64,000 nt of DNA from Vibrio ichthyoenteri ATCC 700023 (GCF_000222605.1 NZ_AFWF01000031.1:1-64000), one strand, 5' to 3'. Shown: positions 9,689-19,952, numbered from the stretch's first letter. A program made the numbers and translations. Notes: generated from the sequence alone by a model not told the origin.

Positions 9689-10046
9689 GTGCCTATTTTT
9701 GGTAATTAGGCGACCAAAGAACACATTCCTTGGTGTGATATGAACGTAGTGCGGCTTGGAAAATATCGTGTTATGTACTCGCTGAGGGGGTTGTTTTCAT
9801 GTGAATTTTAGAAGTTCAATGAATAATAAATCGGTCTGCAACATTGTTGGTTTTGTTGACGGTATTTGTTTGAAAATTGGTGTTAATTTGGTGGTTAATT
9901 GACCGTGAAACCTTAGTTTTCACCAAAGTATGGATAAAAGGCTTATTTTATGTGATTTGCATCCAAATTAATTGTGTAACAAAGAGCAATTAACGTTAGA
10001 ATTAAGTGATAAAAATTAAATAGATTGATGTTGTTTTTCATCGCTT
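9689..10046. other. AT-rich intergenic region before the pilin operon
   Basis: About 360 bases with no credible ORF. It is strongly A+T-rich, especially 9820-10030, and must hold the promoter of the minor-pilin operon. I cannot name a convincing -35/-10 pair or a regulator site. Confidence 0.5.
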
Positions 10047-10547
10047 ATGCTGCCCAAATCTCGAAAAATCACTGGTTTCACCTTAGTTGAGCTGGTGGTG
10101 ACGATAATTATTCTGTCTATCTTAGGAGCCGTGGCCTACACGAGGCTTCCGTCTATCTCGGGTTTTGCACTGCCTAGTTACTGTCATGTGGCAAAAGCAG
10201 CAGTGCGGAGAGTTCAAACCCAAGCGATGAATGATGTCGCGACCAGCTCTGCTTATCAAATTATTGTTATGCCAACTGTGTTGAAGTGGCATAACGCCAA
10301 TCTGGCTCTTAACGATAATCCTAATTGCACTGGGCCATTTTGCAGCCGTTTGGTGACGATCAGCGATAAAGATCAGCAGCGTGGTATTCGTTTCTCACCA
10401 CAAACTTTTTCATTTGATTCGATGGGGCGCTTTGTCAGTGCTGCGCATTCCAGCAACAACCAAGCTTTGATTAATCTTTCCTCACCGCAAGAAGCGAGTA
10501 AGCAGATCATTGTCTACCAACAAGGATACGTCGATGGCTGTCTATAA
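10047..10547 (+). CDS. MshC-like minor pilin (type IV prepilin)
   Basis: A 166-residue protein with a type IV prepilin leader: a short basic leader MLPKSRKITG, then FTLVELVVTIIILSILG with glycine at -1 and glutamate at +5 of the processed protein. The hydrophobic helix inserts in the inner membrane before assembly. Two cysteine pairs in the C-terminal part suggest a disulfide-stabilised pilin fold. It heads a five-gene operon whose order resembles the mshC-mshD-mshO-mshP-mshQ end of the MSHA pilus locus, so it is probably a minor pilin or pseudopilin. The major pilin genes mshA and mshB are not adjacent. Confidence 0.75.
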   Translation: MLPKSRKITGFTLVELVVTIIILSILGAVAYTRLPSISGFALPSYCHVAKAAVRRVQTQAMNDVATSSAYQIIVMPTVLKWHNANLALNDNPNCTGPFCSRLVTISDKDQQRGIRFSPQTFSFDSMGRFVSAAHSSNNQALINLSSPQEASKQIIVYQQGYVDGCL

Positions 10548-11097
10548 ATCTCATCGAATGTTATCTGTGAAAAAACAACGCCAAAACGGTTTTAGTTTGA
10601 TTGAGAACATCATGGCCATTTGTTTGGCCGGATTTTTGATGATTGCTTTTTCTTCATTACTCGCACCTGCTGCGGTACAAGGCGCTGATGCGCTCACGCA
10701 ACAGCGAGCTTCACAACTGGCAACATGGTTATTGCAAGAAATGTATTCGCGTGAGTTCGACGAGATCAATATCCAACATATCGAGCGCTGTGGAAGTGAA
10801 TTGCTACCGTGCTCCACTCAATTTGGACTCGATAGTAATGACGTCAATGGATTACGTGATGACTTTGATGATTACGATACGAAAGGCGTGGCTCTACCCA
10901 TTAATGCTTTTGGGCTTAATGTTGCAGGACCTTTTCAAGGCTTCCTTGTCACTATCACTGTTCGTTATGCCAATGATCAGTTTCAAGCGTTGCCATTGGG
11001 GAGTGCGCCGACACCGACCAAGCAAGTTTCACTATCCATCCAGCGTGGTGAAAATGGTCAGCCCTTAACGTTCAATGCGTTTAGGAGTAACTACTGA
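10534..11097 (+). CDS. MshD-like minor pilin
   Basis: A 187-residue prepilin-like protein with a 22-residue basic leader ending QRQNG, followed by FSLIENIMAICLAGFLMI. Glycine at -1 and glutamate at +5 are both present. The ATG at 10534 follows AAGGA by seven bases and lies inside the end of the previous gene. An in-frame TTG at 10510 is less likely. Position and length match MshD of the MSHA pilus. Probable role: minor pilin that helps initiate or cap a pilus-like fibre. The stop overlaps the next start as TGATG. Confidence 0.72.
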   Translation: MAVYKSHRMLSVKKQRQNGFSLIENIMAICLAGFLMIAFSSLLAPAAVQGADALTQQRASQLATWLLQEMYSREFDEINIQHIERCGSELLPCSTQFGLDSNDVNGLRDDFDDYDTKGVALPINAFGLNVAGPFQGFLVTITVRYANDQFQALPLGSAPTPTKQVSLSIQRGENGQPLTFNAFRSNY

Positions 11098-11903
11098 TGA
11101 AGAAGCTGCAAGCTTTCACTCTGATCGAAATGGTGGTGAGCATGATCATCATCGGCATTATTAGTATTGGTTTAATGAACTACGGCGTAACCAGTTCAAC
11201 GCTATATATGGACTCAAAATATCGTTTGTCGGCATTGGAAGAAGCACGTTTTGTGTTGGCGCGTTTCATGCGTGAGCTGCCTAACACTGTGCCGTTAAGC
11301 CCAAGAGTTTTAGACCAAGGGCAATGTATTGAATACATTCCGCTGCTGTATGTGGGGGAGTTTATTCCTGAACAACTGGATCTGAATGTTCGTCATACCG
11401 ATACGGTTATTCCTCTGGCTCACCCGATTCGCCAATCTCTATTGGCACAGTGTTTTACTGATTCGGCACAGCCTTGCTTAGTGAGTATTTATCCTAAGCA
11501 GTCTGATGAGTTGTACTTAGGAGCCAACGTTGATAGCCAGATTTACAGTTTGAAATCGGTAAATGCTCAATCACTTACCGTCAGCGAAAGCATTTTTAGA
11601 AGGCCGGTCAGCCCATCAAACCGGTTGTTTGTCTATCGGCCGTTTGCACGACAAATGTGTGCTCAGGCCTCGCTATTACGTTACTACCCTGATTATCCGA
11701 TCGATGTTGCAGGACAAGGCGTTTCAAATGGTCAGGCATGGGTGCCTTTTGCCCGAGGTGTAGACACAAGCCAAGGCGTTTTTTCTTTAGGATTCAATGG
11801 AACCTATTCAAGCACCGCTAGCATGAAATTCTCGCTAAAGGTTAATCAAGGCACTGAAACAGTGGAGTTTATGCAAAATGCACAAATCCTCAATGGCCAA
11901 TAG
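11097..11903 (+). CDS. MshO-like minor pilin
   Basis: A 268-residue prepilin-like protein with a very short leader and an N-terminal hydrophobic helix (KKLQAFTLIEMVVSMIIIGI). The residue at -1 of the expected cleavage site is alanine rather than the usual glycine, although glutamate +5 is kept. This may slow or alter processing by prepilin peptidase. Length and place match MshO, the largest minor pilin of the set. The ATG overlaps the stop of the preceding gene and TAGGAG lies 10-15 bases before it. The 3' end overlaps the next gene by 26 bases. Confidence 0.72.
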   Translation: MKKLQAFTLIEMVVSMIIIGIISIGLMNYGVTSSTLYMDSKYRLSALEEARFVLARFMRELPNTVPLSPRVLDQGQCIEYIPLLYVGEFIPEQLDLNVRHTDTVIPLAHPIRQSLLAQCFTDSAQPCLVSIYPKQSDELYLGANVDSQIYSLKSVNAQSLTVSESIFRRPVSPSNRLFVYRPFARQMCAQASLLRYYPDYPIDVAGQGVSNGQAWVPFARGVDTSQGVFSLGFNGTYSSTASMKFSLKVNQGTETVEFMQNAQILNGQ

Positions 11904-12270
11904 ATCACAGCAAGGGAGCGCGTTGATGGTGATTTTGTTTGTCATGATCATCGCGACCTTTTTTGCAGCGCAATTGTTTCAGCTTAATCAGCGTTCGACG
12001 GAGGCCAATACTTATGAAGTATTGAGCACTCGCGCATATTGGGGAGCACGCTCATTAGTTGAGCGCTTGGTATATGAGCTGGTTCCTGTAGATGGCGGTG
12101 AAAGGACGGGCGAGTGCTTACCTAGTTATCAACTAGCGGCGTACCCCAATTGCCGTTTTGAGGCGACATGTACGCCAAATGGCGAGGCGACGATAGTCAC
12201 CTCCACTGCCATATGTTCCGAGCAGGCGTATCGAGTGAGCCGTAAATTTGAAGTAGAGGTTAGACCGTGA
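11878..12270 (+). CDS. MshP-like (PilX-type) pilus assembly protein
   Basis: A 130-residue protein whose N-terminus QQGSALMVILFVMIIATFFA resembles MshP and PilX-type proteins. These have a pilin-like hydrophobic helix but a poor prepilin cleavage site. The soluble part has four cysteines. The start at 11878 lies within the end of the mshO-like gene, with TGGAG about 10 bases upstream; an ATG at 11893 is an alternative. It overlaps the following giant gene by four bases (GTGA). Together these genes look like one translationally coupled operon. Confidence 0.66.
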   Translation: MHKSSMANRSQQGSALMVILFVMIIATFFAAQLFQLNQRSTEANTYEVLSTRAYWGARSLVERLVYELVPVDGGERTGECLPSYQLAAYPNCRFEATCTPNGEATIVTSTAICSEQAYRVSRKFEVEVRP

Positions 12271-15200
12271 AAAAGAAGCTGTACTTGTTGATGTTAGGGT
12301 TATTTTTCTCACCGTTTATCTTGGCGAAAAATAACCACAATCAAGGCAATAGCAATCGTCATTATTATGGTTATTCGGTTTCCGGTTTTGTCTTTGAACA
12401 CTATGATTTCGGTGGCCAATCGCGTGATTTCTATCCTGGTGCTAACGGTATGGTGGCGATGGACAGAATGTCTATCGATGTTAAGTTGGCCAATTATTAC
12501 AACCAAAATCGAGTTTTTTACGCTCGTACGGATGGTCGCGGCCAATTTTGGTTTAGCGACATTCCTAATGGAACTTACGTTTTAACGTTGCCGAACGTTC
12601 GTCCTATGGGCGCTGATAAAGATGGGCAAATTTATTCAGAACGTGGTGACTGTAATGAGTGTCTTCCGGTTCAGGTGTGGCCGTATGTAAGCGATAGCTA
12701 TCAACGTACAGTCGTGGTTCGTGGCGGAAATGTTTTCGATGCCAATATCGGTTTTAGCTATAGCGTCGTGAGCAATAATCACGACTCAGGCGTGGGCTCA
12801 TTGCGTCAGTTCTTGCTTAATACTCGTTACTTAACCACAGGGCGCAATCCTACTCGTATAGAAAAAGAAGAGCTGCGTCAAGATTGGCATCCAAGCGGCG
12901 TTGATAATGCGATTTTTACCCATCAATTGGGTGAGATTGTCCTGCAATCACCGCTGGAAATTTACGATACTGACGACACTTATGTCGATGCTCGTGTTCG
13001 TTTAGGTAGTGGGCGACCACTTACACTCAATAACCGTCGAAACACACCTCAGCAAGGTGATTACGGGATAAAAATTACCAACAGTGAAGATATTCGCATC
13101 GCAGGGATGAACTGGAATTATTTCGATGATGCCATCTATCTAGATCGAAGCGAAGAGGTCGAAATTATTGAAAACAGCTTCAACCATACTCGTGACTCGG
13201 GAGTGAAGCTGTTACGTAGTGACGAAAACATCATTTCACGCAATATATTTAACGACACTGTGAATGCTGAGCTACATGAAGACCAAGCCGCCGCGGTATA
13301 CCTGTACGCATCTGATAACAACCAAGTGACTGGCAATGCATTCTTTGATACCGGAAAAAACCACCCCGCTCCGGCACCTGCTAGCTGGCTAGTCTCGGGT
13401 GTGCGTGTGTATTACGGTCATAGTAACCGTATTAGCCAAAATACATTTTCTAATACTCGAGGTTTGGCGATCGATCTACGTCTAAATGAGGCTATTGGCC
13501 AACATTCGGAAAATGATGGTCACTATTCTTGGGGGGGCGATATCAGTAATGAAGGCATTGACTATCCTATTTTAGAAAATGTGTCGGAATCCGGAATCGT
13601 CACAGGGCGAGTTTCTTTAAGTAACATCGGTGAGCATTATCTAAGTTGCAAAAACCAAGATATAACGGATGTGACCGTTGAACTTTATAAAGCTAACGGT
13701 CAAGCCAGCAATTCGACGATAGAAGGAAGCGCATTTCTCGGTAACTGCCGTTTAAATGGTCGCGGTGAAATTACCAGCTGTAACCTCGATAATTCGCGCT
13801 TTGCTGCTGGAGACCCTGTCACCTCAATTTCTATTGATAAGTGTGGCAATACTTCAGAAATGGGTCAGGTGATCATTGCAGGTGGGGATGGTCACTTTGA
13901 CTATGGCGATGCGCCCAACGACGATTTACGAACCGGTTGGGGACATGCTCGCTTTGAGGTTTTGAAAGCAGATAACGGCGCGCGCCATGCGATAAAAACG
14001 GATACCTGCTTATTACCGGTTGGTGCAAGCAACAGTGCCTGTGCGTTTCATATTGATGAAGAAAGTGATGGTCAACCGTCACGTTACGCGACTGCCGATC
14101 AAGAAGACGATGGTGTTGTTATTAATCCGTATAACAACGAAGTCAATCAATCGTCAATGCCTGTGTTGATCACAGGTTACTTGGATAAAAATGGTCATGA
14201 GCAGCAAGTTAACAACCAAATTCTAATTAATGCATCAAAAGCCGGCTTTGTTTCTATTTGGTTAGATAAAAATCAAGACGGGAGCTGGCAAGGTTTTGAA
14301 CGAAATCGCCGCTTTGTATCTGAGCAATTACTTGCTAGTCAGGCTGTGCACGCCGGTTCCAATCTAATCAGTGATCTACACCTTTCCGCCTATGATGTGC
14401 ATGGCGAAAGTTGGTTGCGAGTACGTTATTCCACCGATGAAGAGACAATTTCTCAGCCTACTGGACCCGCGCCAGATGGTGAAGTGGAAGACTATCGAGT
14501 ATGGATAGCAGCGCCTTCATTGGAAGTGGCAGGTTGTGAAGCTGGCTTGCAAAATGGTTCTTTTGAACACTTCTTTACGGAAAAAGAGCATAACGGCTGG
14601 GATACGCCAGAAAGTTCGGTTGCAGGTTGGTCGATTGAACAACTTGATCCGACACTCAACCCACAAGACTATCTTCCAGTTGAACCGCGCCGGAGCAATA
14701 TTGAGTTTAACCGTTATGACTATTATGTGAAGCAACCTTCGTCGGATGGTAGCTACAATGTGGCGGAAATGAACGTTTATAACCCAACTATGATGTATCA
14801 AGACATTGTAACGAAACCGGGTGACAAAATTCGTTGGTCGTTTGATTACTCTAATCGTACCGTGCCAAATGATCGTAAAAATGATCAAATATCATTGCTG
14901 TTTGGCAGTCCTAATAGTCAGTTGGTTGAAGAGAAAGTTATTGATGGCCAAGATCAGTGGGTTAAATATGCCGGTGTTTACACTGTGCCTTCGGGTCAGC
15001 ATGTCACTCGTATTGCCTTCCGCTCTAACCTCCCGAGTGTCGCGTCATCTGGCAACATTTTAGATAACGCCAAATTTGGTTGTGAAATTGGTTACGATTA
15101 TGGTGATTTACCTAGCCGATATGGCCAATTAAATCAGGTTCGTTATGAGGTTGCTCCTCATCTGTATATTGGCGAAGAAGCACCTGATACCGAGGTAGCC

Positions 15201-18200
15201 GCGCAAATCTCTGAATCTGCCAGTGGTGATGATCAATCTGGATTTAATGATGAGCGTACTTTCGCAAGCCCTGTGATTCTGAAAAAGCAGCATCGAGTTG
15301 AAGTTACTGATCTGACAGTGGTCAACAACACGGGAAAACCCGCCAAACTCTATGCGTGGATTGATTTTAATCGTGATGGGGTGATGGAAAATAAAGAGCA
15401 AGCTGCACCACAAAACATTCCGTCAAAAGCAGGTATTCAAAGTGTTACCTTGACGTGGAATGGCATTAATCCCAACAAATGGACTGCGGAAGACTCATCG
15501 TTTATGCGGTTGGTTTTATCGCAAGGCTCGTCGTCGAGTAGCCAATATGGCGAGGTGGAAGATCATCTAGTTTATTTTACCGATGAAGATCTGATGCCTC
15601 AACCGGGACGCTGTGATGGCTTTATTCAGGTAAAGGAAGCGGGCAATCAAGGCCGTTATCAATACGCTAAATGGGTTGCAGATGGTGGTCAGTTAGCGAT
15701 TGAAGATATCAACTCTGCGCTATCTACGGATGAAATCAAAGTGGTGGGGTTAAACCCAATCGATGGTCTCACTTATGGGGTTGGTTCTGATAGCCGTTAT
15801 GGCTGTGCATCGGGCAGCCGATCTGGGTGTGAGGTGCACCTCTTTGTTGCCGATCAAAGTCGCAATCCAGCCGCCGAGTTTATTCATCTCGTCCCTTTGA
15901 GAGCGGCGCATGATGGGGTGATGATTGAGGATAAAAATGGCAATCGTTATACCTTCAGAGCAAATGAAGTCTTTGAAACCAAAAAAATGGCTGATAACAG
16001 CAATAGTCGCTTATCTCGACCGAATTCAGGGGATGTGAGTCTTGACGGCCGTTATCTTATTGTTGGCAGAGGTTCGTGGCACACGTTGGTGCGTATTGAT
16101 TTAGCTACGGGGGTGTTTGACACCATTCCACTCGATATCCCAAGTAAGCAGAATACACCTTGGAGCGCTGACTTTGCTTTCAACCCGCAAAGTAATGATA
16201 GCCGCTACGTGTATGCTTTGTCGGCAACATTTAAGCATTTATATCGCATCGCCTTACAAGATATCTCTGCTGCTGAAAAAGCGGGTAGTTACATCAGTTT
16301 GCCATTAACGCTGGTGCTGAATTCTGATCATGGTGGCGCAGCTATTTGGCCGAAAAGTTACGATGGAAAACTTGGTGCGGGCGGGATAGGCATTAACAAA
16401 GGCGGTATTTTGTTTGCAATGGCCAATGGTGGACTCCATGACTTAAACCAAAATGGCAAATTGGATCAAGTTGAAATTGATACGCCAACCACGGCGCTGT
16501 ACTCGGTTGACATCGCCAAACAACAAATTCGATTTGAACTGCGCGGGCTTGAGGAGTCAACCACCAGTAACGATGCCGGTGGCTGTGCGATTCACGCCGA
16601 TTATGGCGATGTTCCGGAAGTCTTAGAAGGTGGCAATCCGGCTAGGCATTTAGGAACCAATGATGCATTGAGGTTAGGACATGCTTGGTCAGCCGATTTA
16701 GGCCCTGGTCATGATGTTTATGCGGCTTCAGACCTTTCAGATGACGGTGTAAAAATTAAAGATAAAGCGACAGGTAACGTGATTGATTTACGCAATGAAT
16801 CACTGATCCCACAACGCAGTTACGCCGTGGAGGTGGATAAGCGTGGTGGAGGGCATGCTTCTGCTTGGATTAACTGGGGTAATGACAATCAATGGCGTCC
16901 GATGCGTTTAGAACAAGGTCTGACCGTGCCAAGTAATGCGGGCTCTCGTGGCTATATTCGTGTGCGCTATGCCAATCAACCGGTGAATAGCCCTTATGGC
17001 GAAGCACCTGCTGGGGAAGTGGAGGACCACAGCTTCACGATTGGTACGCCAATCAAAGGGATTAAAGTGACGGCACCAGGCTCTCCATTGACTTGTGAAG
17101 TCGCGGAGTATCGTATTGCATTGGATGTTGATGGCGGGCAACTGTCTGAAGATGTCAATGTGGAGGTCAGTTTTGAAAATGCGCCGAGTGCATGTTGGTT
17201 TGATGCTGCGCCTTTTGGACGAGGGCAAGCAAGTGGTCATAGTCGCTGTTCTGGCAACGGTAAAACGATCTTGTTTAGCAAAAATGGCAGCCTGACTCGT
17301 TCAATTTGGGTCGCGACGGATTCAGAGATGGGCCCGGTAACGTTGAATGCGAGTGCAACCAATGTAGGTCAAGACAGCGATTCTGCGCAGTTTAGTAAGA
17401 CCGGCTTTAAGATCGTTCCAGTTCAAGCGCCACAATTTTACAAGGCAGGGGAAGAATTTAAGCTGCAACTGATGCGTAAAATCGCTTTGGAAGATGAGGC
17501 GCGTTGTGGCATTGATACTGATTATCAGGGTGACCAATCCTTTAAATTAAGCTACAACCAAGGCTTAGATCCTTTCCTTGGCAATCTCGTAATGCAAGGA
17601 AAGGCGCTAAATGCAGGTGGTGAAACAAGGACTATTTCATTTTCGAATGGGGTGAGTGAAGTTTTACCGGCGAGTTACTCAGAAGCAGGCTCTTTGAATA
17701 TTGAGGCGAATTACCAGTTACCCGAAGGTTTGCCAAAAGCGGCCGATATCAGCTTAACAGTGAACCCTTATGCATTGGTGGTGAAGCGAAATTATCAAGC
17801 GACTAATAGTAAGCTTGAAAGCCAAGGACGCAATCAACCGTTTGTTTCCGCCGGTTCCCCATTTGTGGTTGAAGTCGCGGCGGTTGAAAAAGGGGGGGAC
17901 GTTACCCGTAACTTCGCTACGGCACTCGCCAGTGGCGAAAAAGGGTTTAGTGACAAGGTGCTAGTGCCAAGTAGTCAAGCGGCGAGTACGGTGAGTTTAA
18001 GCTCGCCAAATGGGTTTAATCGAGTGTTTACCCAAGGCGTTTTAAGTAATCAATTTGAATACGATAATGTTGGTAGCATTGAAACTCGTTGGGCAGTAGA
18101 TAGCTATCATGGGCAAACGGGTTTAAGCCAATTTTTGGATACGCAAAAAGCGCCTGAAACGTTGAAAAATCAGCGAGAAGTTGGCTATTTCTACCCACAC

Positions 18201-19172
18201 TATTTGTCGCTTGCTAGTCACTATTCAGCGCCGATGACACACGATGGTCAGCCATGGACGTACTTTGGTAAACCGGATGTTGATGTTGCCGTTTCAGTGT
18301 TGGCAAAAAGCGCCAACAACAAGGTGCTTTCATTCTATGATGCGAGTAAATTAAGCGCGATAGAAAAGCCCCAGCTCGCGACGGTTAGTCTAGATTATGG
18401 CGATACTGCCGTGCCAAGTTGTCATCAACTTCTTTTGGTCGATGAAAGTAATCAACCTATGGATATTGATCAGCCTTGGTTACAAGGGCAATGGCAGTTA
18501 GCCAATCACGCTTATGCTTTTTATCGAGATGCTGGTTGTAAGCAACCACTTACTGATGTGACGTTACAGGCAAACGTTTCTAGCAATGTCGCGGGACGCT
18601 CAGTACCAGTTTATCATACCAGTGATCTCAATCATGATGTTGGTAGTGAACCGATTCCTCTTGGCGAGTCTATCGATGTGCGTTTTGGCCGTTTAGTGAT
18701 TAAAAATACTGCAGGTCCGATCGAGCAATTATTGCCAATGGCAATTCGAGCCGAATACTGGCATGACAATCGCTTTGCGGTTAATGAATGGGATAAGTGG
18801 TCGCAAATCGGTTCTAGCGGTATAGCCTCCTTACCTAAGGTCACTGACATTGAGGTGCACCCTGCCCAAAACGGCGAAGCGACACCCACGATCCTTACCG
18901 GCTCGATGGAGGTTGGTGGCATTTCCAGCGGAACCATGACGACCTATATCGGTGGTGATGCACCGGGCTACGCCAAAGTACCATTGATGTTCAGTGAAGG
19001 GAGTGAAAAATGGTTGGGTTATTGTTGGCAAATTGATGGTAGTGCATCAAGCAGCGCACCAAGTGAATGTGGTAGTCAATCGAGTTATTGGCAAGCGCCG
19101 CAAGCAATGGCAACTTTTGGGGTGTCATCTGGATCGAACAACGTGATCTATTTTATGGAAAAATATCAGTAG
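12267..19172 (+). CDS. Giant MshQ-like DUF6701 adhesin
   Basis: A 2301-residue exported protein (signal peptide MKKKLYLLMLGLFFSPFILA). In order: a SdrD-B-like fold with DGRGQFWFSDIPNGTYVLTLP (about 25-115); a DSGVGSLRQFL motif near 172-182, as in large repeat adhesins; a parallel beta-helix (about 240-420); three modules each opening with DYGDxP (about 545, 945, 1446) and closing with GEVED (about 738, 1094, 1585); a carbohydrate-binding-like region (about 757-930); and a C-terminal DUF6701 domain (about 1970-2290) typical of MshQ. MshQ ends the MSHA operon in vibrios. This one looks longer than I expect for the family and sits with only minor pilins. It is probably a pilus-tip or surface adhesin. 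The GTG start overlaps the previous stop. Confidence 0.8.
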   Translation: MKKKLYLLMLGLFFSPFILAKNNHNQGNSNRHYYGYSVSGFVFEHYDFGGQSRDFYPGANGMVAMDRMSIDVKLANYYNQNRVFYARTDGRGQFWFSDIPNGTYVLTLPNVRPMGADKDGQIYSERGDCNECLPVQVWPYVSDSYQRTVVVRGGNVFDANIGFSYSVVSNNHDSGVGSLRQFLLNTRYLTTGRNPTRIEKEELRQDWHPSGVDNAIFTHQLGEIVLQSPLEIYDTDDTYVDARVRLGSGRPLTLNNRRNTPQQGDYGIKITNSEDIRIAGMNWNYFDDAIYLDRSEEVEIIENSFNHTRDSGVKLLRSDENIISRNIFNDTVNAELHEDQAAAVYLYASDNNQVTGNAFFDTGKNHPAPAPASWLVSGVRVYYGHSNRISQNTFSNTRGLAIDLRLNEAIGQHSENDGHYSWGGDISNEGIDYPILENVSESGIVTGRVSLSNIGEHYLSCKNQDITDVTVELYKANGQASNSTIEGSAFLGNCRLNGRGEITSCNLDNSRFAAGDPVTSISIDKCGNTSEMGQVIIAGGDGHFDYGDAPNDDLRTGWGHARFEVLKADNGARHAIKTDTCLLPVGASNSACAFHIDEESDGQPSRYATADQEDDGVVINPYNNEVNQSSMPVLITGYLDKNGHEQQVNNQILINASKAGFVSIWLDKNQDGSWQGFERNRRFVSEQLLASQAVHAGSNLISDLHLSAYDVHGESWLRVRYSTDEETISQPTGPAPDGEVEDYRVWIAAPSLEVAGCEAGLQNGSFEHFFTEKEHNGWDTPESSVAGWSIEQLDPTLNPQDYLPVEPRRSNIEFNRYDYYVKQPSSDGSYNVAEMNVYNPTMMYQDIVTKPGDKIRWSFDYSNRTVPNDRKNDQISLLFGSPNSQLVEEKVIDGQDQWVKYAGVYTVPSGQHVTRIAFRSNLPSVASSGNILDNAKFGCEIGYDYGDLPSRYGQLNQVRYEVAPHLYIGEEAPDTEVAAQISESASGDDQSGFNDERTFASPVILKKQHRVEVTDLTVVNNTGKPAKLYAWIDFNRDGVMENKEQAAPQNIPSKAGIQSVTLTWNGINPNKWTAEDSSFMRLVLSQGSSSSSQYGEVEDHLVYFTDEDLMPQPGRCDGFIQVKEAGNQGRYQYAKWVADGGQLAIEDINSALSTDEIKVVGLNPIDGLTYGVGSDSRYGCASGSRSGCEVHLFVADQSRNPAAEFIHLVPLRAAHDGVMIEDKNGNRYTFRANEVFETKKMADNSNSRLSRPNSGDVSLDGRYLIVGRGSWHTLVRIDLATGVFDTIPLDIPSKQNTPWSADFAFNPQSNDSRYVYALSATFKHLYRIALQDISAAEKAGSYISLPLTLVLNSDHGGAAIWPKSYDGKLGAGGIGINKGGILFAMANGGLHDLNQNGKLDQVEIDTPTTALYSVDIAKQQIRFELRGLEESTTSNDAGGCAIHADYGDVPEVLEGGNPARHLGTNDALRLGHAWSADLGPGHDVYAASDLSDDGVKIKDKATGNVIDLRNESLIPQRSYAVEVDKRGGGHASAWINWGNDNQWRPMRLEQGLTVPSNAGSRGYIRVRYANQPVNSPYGEAPAGEVEDHSFTIGTPIKGIKVTAPGSPLTCEVAEYRIALDVDGGQLSEDVNVEVSFENAPSACWFDAAPFGRGQASGHSRCSGNGKTILFSKNGSLTRSIWVATDSEMGPVTLNASATNVGQDSDSAQFSKTGFKIVPVQAPQFYKAGEEFKLQLMRKIALEDEARCGIDTDYQGDQSFKLSYNQGLDPFLGNLVMQGKALNAGGETRTISFSNGVSEVLPASYSEAGSLNIEANYQLPEGLPKAADISLTVNPYALVVKRNYQATNSKLESQGRNQPFVSAGSPFVVEVAAVEKGGDVTRNFATALASGEKGFSDKVLVPSSQAASTVSLSSPNGFNRVFTQGVLSNQFEYDNVGSIETRWAVDSYHGQTGLSQFLDTQKAPETLKNQREVGYFYPHYLSLASHYSAPMTHDGQPWTYFGKPDVDVAVSVLAKSANNKVLSFYDASKLSAIEKPQLATVSLDYGDTAVPSCHQLLLVDESNQPMDIDQPWLQGQWQLANHAYAFYRDAGCKQPLTDVTLQANVSSNVAGRSVPVYHTSDLNHDVGSEPIPLGESIDVRFGRLVIKNTAGPIEQLLPMAIRAEYWHDNRFAVNEWDKWSQIGSSGIASLPKVTDIEVHPAQNGEATPTILTGSMEVGGISSGTMTTYIGGDAPGYAKVPLMFSEGSEKWLGYCWQIDGSASSSAPSECGSQSSYWQAPQAMATFGVSSGSNNVIYFMEKYQ

Positions 19173-19204
19173 TGAGTCATTACTCACGTTGAGAATAAGA
19201 GAGC

Positions 19205-19231
19205 AAAAGCCCCATAAAATGGGGCTTTTTT
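19205..19231 (+). terminator. Terminator after the pilin/adhesin operon
   Basis: AAAAGCCCC (19205-19213) pairs with GGGGCTTTT, followed by more T. The A-run on the other side means it could also serve the convergent tetR gene. Confidence 0.8.
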
Positions 19232-19297
19232 GTACGTCACATCGCCATTACTGCAGGGCATGATTGTGGCCACGAGTCAGATGGTCAAACGCTCAGA

Positions 19298-19891
19298 TTA
19301 AGGGGCGAACGCACGGATGATGGTGGTGACAATCGTTGCGACTTTTTCCTCAAGCTCTTCATCTTTTGGTCGCGGTAAAATATCGAGCACCTGCGGCCAA
19401 AATAGTAATCCTTGGAATATGCTGACATAGACACTGGTAATGGTTTGCGCATCGATAGCGACCAATTGTCCACTGGCGAGTGCTTTTTCAAACCATGTGC
19501 TGACTGAGCGAGTCCGATAGAGGCGTTGGGTAACACTTTTGGCTAAATCCGGCTGACGGAAAAACTCCATGATGATGGTACGTGATAGAGCAATACCATA
19601 GATGTTATACATCACATCAATTTCACGCAGTGTGACTAATCTTAGTTGCTCTTCAAGCGGTGCGTTTGCATCAAAAGGATAGTCAATATTACGCACAACA
19701 CTCTCCTGTATTTGAACCAGTACCTCTTCAAATAACAGCTCTTTGCTTTCGAAATGGCGATACAAAGTCCGCTTAGATACCTCTGCCGCTGTACAAACAT
19801 TATTCATGTTGGCGGCTGAAAATCCATATTGAATGAACTCTTCTTTAGCAGCCTCAATGATGGCAAGTCTCTTTTGTTCTGAGCGGGTCAT
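19298..19891 (-). CDS. TetR-family repressor of the adjacent RND pump
   Basis: A 197-residue regulator with an N-terminal TetR helix-turn-helix (FSAANMNNVCTAAEVSKRTL then YRHFESKELLFEEV, about residues 20-58) and a variable ligand-binding C-terminal half. The ATG at 19891 is preceded by GGGAGGAAC, a strong ribosome site; a longer frame to 19945 lacks one. It is divergent from an RND efflux operon, and two identical-type palindromes lie between them (19953-19970 and 20002-20017). The likely role is ligand-relieved repression of the pump and of itself. The inducer cannot be read from the sequence. Confidence 0.88.
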   Translation of the reverse strand: MTRSEQKRLAIIEAAKEEFIQYGFSAANMNNVCTAAEVSKRTLYRHFESKELLFEEVLVQIQESVVRNIDYPFDANAPLEEQLRLVTLREIDVMYNIYGIALSRTIIMEFFRQPDLAKSVTQRLYRTRSVSTWFEKALASGQLVAIDAQTITSVYVSIFQGLLFWPQVLDILPRPKDEELEEKVATIVTTIIRAFAP

Positions 19892-19952
19892 CTTGTTCCT
19901 CCCTAAGTGCGATGCGAGCAATGGCTTCAGTCTAACAATATGCATCTCAAAG

